Source: Mesostigma viride
Taxonomy: Eukaryota > Streptophyta > Mesostigmatophyceae > Mesostigmatales > Mesostigmataceae
Direction: 5' to 3'
NCBI GenBank assembly: GCA_009746045.1
Contig: RPFO01000348.1
Location: 970,301 to 1,034,300, forward strand
DNA: 64,000 nucleotides
The notes beneath the pieces are model-generated. The model saw nothing but the letters and a program-made list of their open reading frames with translations, was not told the origin of the DNA and ran no database searches. Position numbers and translations under genes: made by a program. Position 1 is the first letter of the stretch, and each line of letters opens with the position of its first letter. Positions 23,248 through 32,800 of the stretch are shown here, piece by piece.

Positions 23248-26200
23248 CTTGAGCCTGCACACATCCCTGAACCCTGGAGGGTGCCCCCAGGGGTGTGTAA
23301 TGAAGCTGCTAGTGACAGCAGTGAGGGGCAGCCCCATGCTCTAGTGAAAGAGCCTATTGGACACGATGGGGCAAGCTTGGTTACCACAGAGAGTATGCCA
23401 GCTGTAGCTGCAGTGGTTACTCGCCAACGTGCCCGCCATGGCGGTGCTGAGCCTGAGGTAGGACCTGGTGATGTGGACCCAGGTGGATCTCAGAAGCATT
23501 CTGACCGTGCAGGACTGGCACAGGATGGTCAGGATGAGGATAGGGCTGGAGACAGTCTGACAGGCACGACCCTGGTGCCTCCTGTACATAAGGGATCTGT
23601 ACATACCTTGAGTGCTAATAATGACAATAAAAGGTTTTCTCTCTTGTATGACATTGCCTCAAGGTTGCATACCATGTTTGGCCATGCAGCTCAGTCTTTG
23701 CAAGTTGCTAGACGGCTGGGAGGAAGTGAGTTGTACTCCATCTGCCAACAGGTTGCTCAAGCTTGCAAGTGCAGGCTAGTTGCTAGAAAGCCCAAGCAGT
23801 CTCATGCCAGGACTCCTATTTTGCAGCCAGGCCATGTGCAGGTAGATATTCAGAGAATCAGGGGTTTGAAGCTGCTGGTGGCAGTGGACAGATATACCAA
23901 GTACAAGACCCTAGAGATCCTGCCTGACATGGAGAAGCCTACATTGATTGCTGCTCTGAAGTTGACAAGGAGCAGGTACCCTGGGTTGGAGTTGTTGCAG
24001 TGTGACATTCAGTTTGAGTGCTGTGAGAACCTGCCAGAGTTTCCAGAGTTGCTGATTACACCCAGGGAGAGCCACGGCCAGCAAGGGGTGGTGGAGAGAG
24101 CCATCCAAGAGATCAAGACTGTGCTGCTGGTGGAGAGGATTCCAAGGACGTCATCTGCCATTGTGACATCTGCATGGCTACGTTCTGTGGAGGACAGGCT
24201 GAACCTGAGGACTCCCATGTTCTTTGGTGACATTGCCATCAATCCTCTTATGCTGCATACCAGGATGCTGCCAGCTGATGCTGAGCAGGCATGGAAGGAG
24301 AAGCTAGAGGCCAAGTTCCTCAAGCTGAGGCAGAAAGACAAGGGCTGGAGTGTCCTAGAACCTAACGTTGGACAACAGGTTGTTGTGTGGAAGGAACCAA
24401 GCTTTCCAGGGAAACGTGGCAGCTGGCATGATGGGGTGGTGACCCGAGTAGAAGCCGCTGGCCATAAGTGCTGGGTGGCCATTGATGGCTCCCAAGCAGT
24501 GCACCGTCTGTCCTGGTCAAAGATCCGTCCCCGGGGAGGTAATCAAGGAGACCTCTTCCAGGTGCCCGCTGGTGTACAAGGCGGGGGTGACGTGGAGCTT
24601 CCTGATCAGGGTGCTACAGCTGTATCGAGCCCTCAGGGTGACCCTGGCCCGGCCCCTGGGGTACCTTCACATACGGTGGTTGGGCAAGCAGGCGGACAGG
24701 CTGCACCTCCGGAACGGCCCGACACCAGGCCTAGGGGTGTGCGTCTATCAGATATTGTACAGGCTTTGCAAAGAGCCAAGAAGGAGCCTAAGGTGTCCAA
24801 GCTTGTCCAGTTGGATGAACCTGAGGTAGCTGCCATGGAGATAGATACCAATGCACAGGTTTCTGTCATGGGACCTCAGCATACAGGAGAACTGCTGGTC
24901 GGAGAACCAAGTTGCCCCTGGGTGTCTGATTTCAGTGGTAGGACGCATCTAAGGGTGTTGGGAGAGGTTACTGCCCCTGTCATGGGTGTGGATGTGACCT
25001 TCCTTGTCCTAGAGGACTATGATGGCCCTGTGATTTTGGGTCAGAATTTTCTGGGCAATCCTGGGATTTCTATCAGAGCTACAGCTCTGAGAAGAGATGG
25101 CTGGGGGATGATTCCCCTAGAAAATTTCAGGACAACATTTCCAGTCAGGTGCAGGGCCAAGCCGGTCAAGGGTGTAAAATGGGATGAAGGGGAGGTGCCC
25201 CCAGCGGCCAGTTTGGTGATTCCAGCTGTGTTGCACCCCAGCAGTATTGGCATAACTCACAGGAGCCTTGCTGCACACTCTCCTTTGACATATGACCAGC
25301 TGGTCCAAGAGATGAGCTCGCCTACTTTGTTTGAGGCTTGGAAGCTCGCCTTCTCCAAGGCATTGGAGGAGTGGTTGCAGTTTGAGTGTGCTGCACCAAC
25401 AGACAGACGTCCCCCAGCATCAAGGAAGCTTGCTTTGAGATTTGTGCTGAAGAGGAAGGTTGTGGATGAGGTATCAGTGCCCCATGTCAGGCCTGTCCTG
25501 AATGAGTATCACGGCACGGGGAGTCTGCCAGGAGAGGAGCTATACACGCCAGGGATGCTACACGACACATGGAGAATTTTGCTATGTCTCTACGTGGGGT
25601 TGCTGAACAGGGGAGCAGCTATGTCATCAGTGCTGCTGGACTTCAAGAGGGCATTTTTAAAATCTGATCCAGAAGTGGCCAGGAGGGTGTGGAAGCAGGA
25701 TGAGCCTTACTGTGTTGAGGTGCCTGCCATCTGGAAGCTGGAGCTGCATCAACAATTCCTGGTTATTCTGAAGGGCCTGGAAGGACTCAGGTCGAGCCCA
25801 ATCATCTGGAGACTCACGCTGCAGGAAGCTCTGATCAGTGAGTGTGGCTTGAGAGTGTCTTCAGTTGATCCCTGTTTGCTGCTGGCCCAATGGGAGGGTC
25901 TGCCAGTGTATGCTAGTTTGCATGGAGATGATCTGCATTTGCTAGCCCCCACGACCTGGCTGAAGAAGTTTATTCCTGTCATCAGTGGCAAGTTTTCACT
26001 GGGCAAGGAGCTGTGGCAGGAGCCCAACAAGCCTGTAGTGTTCTGTGGAATGCAGGCTACCCTGTTCAGGAGGGACGGGGAGTGGAGTATCAGGCTTCAG
26101 GCTGGAGGAGATTATAAACAGACCATTGTGAAGGCCTTGCCAGAGAAGATCACCCAGGCTGCAGGACCTGAGTTGAGAGGCATGTGGGCCTGGTTTGCCA

Positions 26201-26838
26201 GCATCTGTGGTCCGTCTTTGATGGTCCATAGCAGAATGCCTGATGAGGTGCTTGAGGATGAGAAGCCTCGAGTCATAGCCCGGTTGGTGGAGAGTACCCC
26301 TGATCTGATTTTGTCTGGGATTGACTTTGCCCAGCCTATCACCTTGGAGATCTTTGTTGACAGTTCCATGGATGCTCGCCAGGTTACCAAGGTCAGGGGG
26401 AGATCTGCTGCTCTGTTTGCTTTTTATCAGAGCAGGGCAAGTTTGTTCAGCTGGTACAGCAGACTGCAGAAGAGGGTCTGTATCAGTTCAGATGTGGCAG
26501 AATGCAGGGCCATATGCGAGGGGATCCAGTCCAGCCTGTACATAAAGGAGTTAATGCTGGAGCTGGCTTCAGTTACCCCTTGGACCTTGCAGATGGAGAC
26601 GTTGTTGCTAACAGACAGCATGGGTATGGTCCAGTTTGTTCACAAGCAGCTGGCCAGGAGCCGGGACCTGGATTATTTGTTGCTGAAGGAGTTGGCCAGT
26701 TTGGTTGACTTGAAGCATATCCCTGGCGAGGAGAACCCTGCTGATGCATTGACAAAGCTGCCACACAAGGCCCCAGCCCAGTACAATGTACTGAGGAAGC
26801 TCATGAATGCTGACTGTCAAGTCGGTCTATCTGTCTAA
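23248..26838 (+). CDS. pol: Pol of element B: integrase, protease-like, reverse transcriptase, RNase H
   Basis: The frame is open from the codon after the gag TGA and has no ATG near its start (GTG at 23281 gives 1185 residues; numbering from there). A variable linker comes first. An integrase zinc-binding region follows (H near 130 and 134-136, C162, C164), then a catalytic core with D189 (VDIQ), D242 (CDIQFEC) and E272 (HGQQGVVERAIQEIK), and a Trp/Arg-rich C-terminal integrase region near 375-415. A retropepsin-like domain with D522 (IDTNAQVSVMG) and VILGQNFL lies after it. The copia-type reverse transcriptase has D787 (LLDFKRAFLKSD) and H881-GDD; RNase H starts near D1027 and ends with NPADALTK. 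Canonical copia has protease before integrase and YVDD; this element differs in both. The protein would copy element RNA and insert the DNA. Confidence 0.92.
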   Translation, partial: LEPAHIPEPWRVPPGVCNEAASDSSEGQPHALVKEPIGHDGASLVTTESMPAVAAVVTRQRARHGGAEPEVGPGDVDPGGSQKHSDRAGLAQDGQDEDRAGDSLTGTTLVPPVHKGSVHTLSANNDNKRFSLLYDIASRLHTMFGHAAQSLQVARRLGGSELYSICQQVAQACKCRLVARKPKQSHARTPILQPGHVQVDIQRIRGLKLLVAVDRYTKYKTLEILPDMEKPTLIAALKLTRSRYPGLELLQCDIQFECCENLPEFPELLITPRESHGQQGVVERAIQEIKTVLLVERIPRTSSAIVTSAWLRSVEDRLNLRTPMFFGDIAINPLMLHTRMLPADAEQAWKEKLEAKFLKLRQKDKGWSVLEPNVGQQVVVWKEPSFPGKRGSWHDGVVTRVEAAGHKCWVAIDGSQAVHRLSWSKIRPRGGNQGDLFQVPAGVQGGGDVELPDQGATAVSSPQGDPGPAPGVPSHTVVGQAGGQAAPPERPDTRPRGVRLSDIVQALQRAKKEPKVSKLVQLDEPEVAAMEIDTNAQVSVMGPQHTGELLVGEPSCPWVSDFSGRTHLRVLGEVTAPVMGVDVTFLVLEDYDGPVILGQNFLGNPGISIRATALRRDGWGMIPLENFRTTFPVRCRAKPVKGVKWDEGEVPPAASLVIPAVLHPSSIGITHRSLAAHSPLTYDQLVQEMSSPTLFEAWKLAFSKALEEWLQFECAAPTDRRPPASRKLALRFVLKRKVVDEVSVPHVRPVLNEYHGTGSLPGEELYTPGMLHDTWRILLCLYVGLLNRGAAMSSVLLDFKRAFLKSDPEVARRVWKQDEPYCVEVPAIWKLELHQQFLVILKGLEGLRSSPIIWRLTLQEALISECGLRVSSVDPCLLLAQWEGLPVYASLHGDDLHLLAPTTWLKKFIPVISGKFSLGKELWQEPNKPVVFCGMQATLFRRDGEWSIRLQAGGDYKQTIVKALPEKITQAAGPELRGMWAWFASICGPSLMVHSRMPDEVLEDEKPRVIARLVESTPDLILSGIDFAQPITLEIFVDSSMDARQVTKVRGRSAALFAFYQSRASLFSWYSRLQKRVCISSDVAECRAICEGIQSSLYIKELMLELASVTPWTLQMETLLLTDSMGMVQFVHKQLARSRDLDYLLLKELASLVDLKHIPGEENPADALTKLPHKAPAQYNVLRKLMNADCQVGLSV

Positions 26839-27568
26839 AAGCTGAGAGCTGGGTGCTTAAGTCTCTGGATATCAGGCTGGGAGCTTGATTGTACATAATC
26901 CTGAGCACACCTTGAGGGGTGAGACATGTCTCTGGTGTGGGAATGTCTGACATTGTCTCTGATGGAGAGATGTCTATCTGGGGTTTTCATCTCAGTCTGA
27001 GGTTTCCCCAGATCTGTGGTTTGTGGGCGGGGTTCGATTCCCTGGTGCCGTCTTAAGGCGGAGTTTCACGGACTGGCTGACCCATCCACCATGCTGGTGA
27101 GGTGGCGACAGGTCCCCTGATTTTCCACGGTTGGAACGAGTATGGGAGCTTGTGTTTTGCATGTGCTTCGCGTAGATGTTGTGTCTGGTTCGATAAGGGG
27201 CAGCAGACCGGCGCCGACTCCCGTCTGGGGGTCAGCAATGTTTTCTGATGAGCTGTTGTGGGTGATCTGTGGGGTTTCGCCTAAGGTCCTGAAGGTTGTA
27301 CATACTTCTCAAGTTCTTAGCTGAACACCTATGGGCTGCCACAGTTGGCCAACCTCTTGTACATGGGTAACACAACGAGCCTCCCGTGAAGGGATAGGGA
27401 CTCATTGTAATTTGTTTGTGCTCCTGAGCCAGTATGGGTGCTATGTACATATAATAAGGAATCCAAGCTGACTGTCATGCCCAGCGGGTTGTGACTTGTA
27501 GTCTGGGGAGGATATCCAGTACCCATTGTGTGTGTTTGTATGTAGACTTGTGTGAGCTGCTACAGCTC
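26839..27568 (+). other. 3' untranslated region of element B
   Basis: These 730 bp between the pol stop and the purine tract have no supported gene. GGTTCGATTCC at 27031-27041 matches the consensus B box of RNA polymerase III promoters, but I see no matching A box or tRNA fold around it. Confidence 0.6.
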
Positions 27569-27586
27569 AAGAAAAGAAAGGATTGG
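27569..27586 (+). promoter_or_regulatory. Polypurine tract of element B
   Basis: AAGAAAAGAAAGGATTGG directly precedes the AGTTAAC start of the 3' LTR. This fixes the LTR start at A and supports the plus orientation. Confidence 0.8.
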
Positions 27587-28281
27587 AGTTAACGCCAAGC
27601 GCATTGGCGTGATCCTGATTCGGCATATCTCTGCGATTCCAGCGGCACCGGAACGAGTTCATTCCGACAAGTATCAAGAAAGTTATGGCGTTCCGACTTC
27701 CCGGTCGCGCGCGAGCGCGAGCCGGCTGTTCTTCTAAGTCGGACGTGAATATTTGCCGACGACATATGGGGTCGACAGTAATTCCTGGGCTGACAGGAAT
27801 TAGGTGCTGTACCTACGACGGTATTGGATTAATACGTCGTACGCAGGAAATAGGAACCTTAACCTGTGGTCTGTTGGTACCGCAGGCTTAGTCCTGGACT
27901 TCTAGGTGCAGATGCAATAGTCACTGTGGACTGTGCTCTGTGGTCACTGTGCCTGTATGGCAGACCTACTGTATAGGAGTGGGCGCTGTACAGGTAGTGA
28001 ATACTGTACCGGGGGTGTTATTACTGAGCAGGCCTCCTAGGCTGCTCAGGACTAGCAAGCACAGTGCACAAGTATATAAACAATAGGCCAGTGCCAAATG
28101 GGCATCTCTTGCGAGCCCGCCTCACGTGTTGTGCCTTGACTTGGCAAGCGCGTGTACAAGCCTCAAGTGTGTGAGCGCTGTAAACATTATCCGATTTTAA
28201 CAAAGCTCCGTTTCCAACCATATCACACATTGCTGCATTGCAACCATATCCTTCACATTGCGTGTGCTAAGAACGTTAACT
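27587..28281 (+). repeat. 3' LTR of element B
   Basis: This 695-bp LTR is a near-identical partner of 20270-20964. It ends CGTTAACT and is followed by the target duplication GGTGC (28282-28286). Confidence 0.92.
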
Positions 28282-28286
28282 GGTGC

Positions 28287-29010
28287 AGCTGGGCCGCTGG
28301 ATCCCGCCATTGTGACCGCCACGCCCCCTGCCACGGCCGGTGCCACGGCCACCGCGTCCAGAGTGGGAGGTATGATACACCCCGGTGGCCTCCGCGGAAT
28401 CTTTGTTACCGTGCACAAGGTCCCAGGCCTTAAGAAGGGCCGCCTTAGTTTCCTGTAGGGTGATACCGTCCCCAAGGTTCAATTGTGCAAGGGACGGTAG
28501 CAACTCCTCGGTCACGCCGGCGAGCAGATTCTCGGCCAGATCCTCGGGTGCCATTTTGGCGCCGGTGGCAATCAGGTCGTTATAAGTTAATTCCCCGTCG
28601 GTTATATATTGCCGCATTGTGACGCCGGGTTCCAGCTTCATTCGATTTAGCTTGCGGCGTAGTGCTCGCCGGTTGCTCATCTGCAGTTTGAGATGCTCAT
28701 ATTCTTCACAGATGCGATGATATGCCACGCTGCCAGTTTTCTGAGTAACACTGTTTGCCACTTTGAGTGCCGGTCCAACGAGGCACTGACAAAGGGCCGC
28801 AAAAAGAATCAGGTCGCGTTCCTCATTGACCTCGGTGCCAAGCAGGACAGACAGCATCCCGAATGCTGTCACTACGGCCAGAAAAGGAATCTTCGTGTTA
28901 TCCCACTTTACTGGGTCGAGGCCGTCGAACTGTGTAATATTTTTGCAGGCCTGTAGAATGTTGAGATCTTTCGTCGCTTTCGTAGCTGCTGCTGTCGCGG
29001 CTGCGGACAT
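28287..29010 (-). pseudogene. gag: N-terminal part of element A gag, cut by element B
   Basis: From ATG at 29008-29010 on the minus strand, about 241 residues of a copia-type gag: an Ala-rich start, a FDGLDPVKWDNTKIPFLAVV segment typical of copia gag N-termini, a helical core ending near LLKAWDLV, and a Gly/Arg-rich linker. It breaks at the insertion of B just before the zinc knuckle, whose remainder is at 20103-20269. In the reconstructed arrangement gag is the only gene of element A. Confidence 0.88.
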
Positions 29011-29324
29011 GATTGTCTCGGCAAGGTTAAAATCTGGTCACAACCGAGTCTCGGCAAGGTGAAAATCTGGAGACAGCCGAGAAAGCCGGAGACGCTCAAT
29101 CCGTAATGGTAAAGATTAAGACTAATATGCGACGATGGTTGAGAACAGCAAATACGAGGTAGAGACGATCGTCTAAATACTGGAGTTCTTGAATTTCGAT
29201 ACAGGGAAGCCCGTCAAGGATATGCACGACTGGCATAAAGTGCCGACGTCGGATTCAGGGAGTCAATTTGCCCGATAAATGGGACCAGTTGCAGCAATTT
29301 AGTTGGCCACCCCGCTCGATACCA
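29011..29324 (-). promoter_or_regulatory. Leader and primer-binding site of element A
   Basis: On the minus strand TGGTATCGAGCGG (29312-29324) directly follows the 5' LTR. It resembles the initiator-Met primer-binding site TGGTATCAGAGC common in LTR elements. The 300-bp leader has two related strings with CTCGGCAAGGTGAAAATCTGG-like sequence near 29020 and 29050, and no gene. Confidence 0.75.
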
Positions 29325-29870
29325 TGTCAAAATGTAGGACAGGTGGCAGGCTTAAAGATCGAATAATGCTTTACTGATTTTATATATTGACTTTGAGTCG
29401 GCGTACAAACGGGTAGCCATGACAATTGCAGGGGCAACATTAAGTGGAAAAACACACTGTCGCAGTATCCGTCGATCTGGAAATAATCTACGGTATAAGT
29501 TAAAGTGCATCCAGCCGCCACACACAAGTGGGTGGCTTACATCAACACTAAAATGATGCGTCAGATCACTAGTATGCAAGTACAAGGACATTGCGCCTCC
29601 AGGGCAGCACTTAGTGAACATAGGGTCGGCGCGTAGCGCGGAGCCAGGCAAATTTTGTCAGACGGCTACAGTACCACTGGCTACAGTACCACTGGTTACA
29701 GTACCACTGGTTACAGTACCACTAGGGTACGGATGTCAGCTAACTAATATATTTAGCTAACTAATATACTTAGTAAAATGTAGGAGAAAGTAGTCATATA
29801 AGTTCCGGTATACCCGAAACCAGCACACTCAATAAAAAGACTGTCAGGCATATTGGGGCATATCCTGACA
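29325..29870 (-). repeat. 5' LTR of element A
   Basis: This 546-bp LTR looks identical to 18990-19535, including the 15-bp x4 block. It is followed by the target duplication GATTC (29871-29875). Confidence 0.92.
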
Positions 29871-32800
29871 GATTCAGGCTCCCATGGTGTCTCCATGGCT
29901 GGCCTACGTACATGAATGGCATTTATGTAATTAATGATGAGGATTCAGGCTCCCATGGTGTCATCATGGCCCGTCTACGTACATGGATGGCATTTATGTA
30001 ATTAATGATGAGGATTCAGGCTCCCATGGGGTCATCATGGCTTGTCTACGTACATGGTTGGCATTTATGTAATTAATGAGGAGGATTCAGGCTCCCATGG
30101 TGTCTCCATGGCTGGCCTACGTACATGGATGTCAAGGAATAGTAAATGATGAGGATTCAGGCTCCCATGGTGTCATCATGGCCTGTCTACGTACATGGAT
30201 GGCATGTATGTAATTAATGATGAGGATTCAGGCTCCCATGGTGTCATCATGGCTTGTCTACGTACATGGTTGGCATTTATGTAATTAATGAGGAGGATTC
30301 AGGCTCCCATGGTGTCATCATGGCTTGTCTACGTACATGGTTGGCATTTATGTAATTAATGATGAGGATTCAGGCTCCCATGGTGTCTCCATGGCTGGCC
30401 TACGTACATGGATGTCAAGGAATAGTAAATGATGAGGATTCAGGCTCCCATGGTGTCATCATGGCCCGTGTACGTACATGGATGGCATGTATGTAATTAA
30501 TGAGGAGGATTCAGGCTCCCATGGTGTCATCATGGCTGGCCTACGTACATGGATGTCAAAGAAAAAGAAATGATGAGGATTCAGGCTCCCATGGTGTCAT
30601 CATGGCTGGCCTACGTACATGGATGTCTCATAAAATAAATGATGAGGATTCAGGCTCCCATGGTGTCATCATGGCTTGTCTACCTACATTGTTGGCATGT
30701 ATGTAATTAATGATGAGGATTCAGGCTCCCATGGTGTCTCCATGGCTGGCCTACGTACATGAATGGCATTTATGTAATTAATGATGAGGATTCAGGCTCC
30801 CATGGTGTCATCATGGCCCGTCTACGTACATGGATGGCATTTATGTAATTAATGATGAGGATTCAGGCTCCCATGGGGTCATCATGGCTTGTCTACGTAC
30901 ATGGTTGGCATTTATGTAATTAATGAGGAGGATTCAGGCTCCCATGGTGTCTCCATGGCTGGCCTACGTACATGGATGTCAAGGAATAGTAAATGATGAG
31001 GATTCAGGCTCCCATGGTGTCATCATGGCCTGTCTACGTACATGGATGGCATGTATGTAATTAATGATGAGGATTCAGGCTCCCATGGTGTCATCATGGC
31101 TTGTCTACGTACATGGTTGGCATTTATGTAATTAATGAGGAGGATTCAGGCTCCCATGGTGTCATCATGGCTTGTCTACGTACATGGTTGGCATTTATGT
31201 AATTAATGATGAGGATTCAGGCTCCCATGGTGTCTCCATGGCTGGCCTACGTACATGGATGTCAAGGAATAGTAAATGATGAGGATTCAGGCTCCCATGG
31301 TGTCATCATGGCCCGTGTACGTACATGGATGGCATGTATGTAATTAATGAGGAGGATTCAGGCTCCCATGGTGTCATCATGGCTGGCCTACGTACATGGA
31401 TGTCAAAGAAAAAGAAATGATGAGGATTCAGGCTCCCATGGTGTCATCATGGCTTGTCTACGTACATGGTTGGCATTTATGTAATTAATGAGGAGGATTC
31501 AGGCTCCCATGGTGTCATCATGGCTTGTCTACGTACATGGTTGGCATTTATGTAATTAATGATGAGGATTCAGGCTCCCATGGTGTCATCATGGCTTGTC
31601 TACGTACATGGTTGGCATTTATGTAATTAATGAGGAGGATTCAGGCTCCCATGGTGTCATCATGGCCCGTCTACGTACATGGATGGCATTTATGTAATTA
31701 ATGATGAGGATTCAGGCTCCCATGGGGTCATCATGGCTTGTCTACGTACATGGTTGGCATTTATGTAATTAATGAGGAGGATTCAGGCTCCCATGGTGTC
31801 TCCATGGCTGGCCTACGTACATGGATGTCAAGGAATAGTAAATGATGAGGATTCAGGCTCCCATGGTGTCATCATGGCCTGTCTACGTACATGGATGGCA
31901 TGTATGTAATTAATGATGAGGATTCAGGCTCCCATGGTGTCATCATGGCTTGTCTACGTACATGGTTGGCATTTATGTAATTAATGAGGAGGATTCAGGC
32001 TCCCATGGTGTCATCATGGCTTGTCTACGTACATGGTTGGCATTTATGTAATTAATGATGAGGATTCAGGCTCCCATGGTGTCTCCATGGCTGGCCTACG
32101 TACATGGATGTCAAGGAATAGTAAATGATGAGGATTCAGGCTCCCATGGTGTCATCATGGCCCGTGTACGTACATGGATGGCATGTATGTAATTAATGAG
32201 GAGGATTCAGGCTCCCATGGTGTCATCATGGCCTGTCTACGTACATGGATGGCATGTATGTATTTAATGATGAGGATTCAGGCTCCCATGTTGTCTCCAT
32301 GGCTGGCCTACGTACATGGTTGGCATTTATGTAATTCATGAGGAGGATCTAGGCTCCCATGGTGTCATCATGGCTTGTCTACGTACATGGTTGGCATTTA
32401 TGTAATTAATGATGAGGATTCAGGCTCCCATGGTGTCTCCATGGCTGGCCTACGTACATGGATGTCAAGGAATAGTAAATGATGAGGATTCAGGCTCCCA
32501 TGGGGTCATCATGGCTTGTCTACGTACATGGTAGGCATTTATGTAATTAATGAGGAGGATTCAGGCTCCCATGGTGTCTCCATGGCTGGCCTACGTACAT
32601 GGATGTCAAGGAATAGTAAATGATGAGGATTCAGGCTCCCATGGTGTCATCATGGCCTGTCTACGTACATGGATGGCATGTATGTAATTAATGATGAGGA
32701 TTCAGGCCCATGGTGTCATCATGGCTTGTCTACGTACATGGTTGGCATTTATGTAATTAATGAGGAGGATTCAGGCTCCCATGGTGTCATCATGGCTTGT

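Larger units (their letters stand above)
20270..28281 (+). mobile_element. Copia-like LTR retrotransposon B, full length, noncanonical LTR ends
   Basis: Two 695-bp LTRs (20270-20964, 27587-28281) begin AGTTAACG and end CGTTAACT. Target duplication GGTGC is at 20265-20269 and 28282-28286. The purine tract AAGAAAAGAAAGGATTGG precedes the right LTR. The element carries an accessory frame, gag and a long pol with integrase, protease-like, reverse transcriptase and RNase H regions. The LTRs differ by two single-base indels that I can see. It appears complete and could be active, if the TGA between gag and pol is read through. Domain order and several motifs are unlike standard copia (see findings). 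Confidence 0.93.
18990..29870 (-). mobile_element. LTR retrotransposon A, copia-like, gag-only, split by element B
   Basis: Two 546-bp LTRs (18990-19535, 29325-29870) begin TGTCAAAATG and end CCTGACA on the plus strand, and appear identical by eye. The target duplication is GATTC. The internal genes are on the minus strand. A TGG-initial primer-binding site (29312-29324) and a purine tract (19536-19543) both fit that orientation. Without the nested element B (20270-28281 plus one copy of its target duplication) A is about 2.86 kb and encodes only gag, which matches the non-autonomous class described as TR-GAG elements. Confidence 0.9.
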
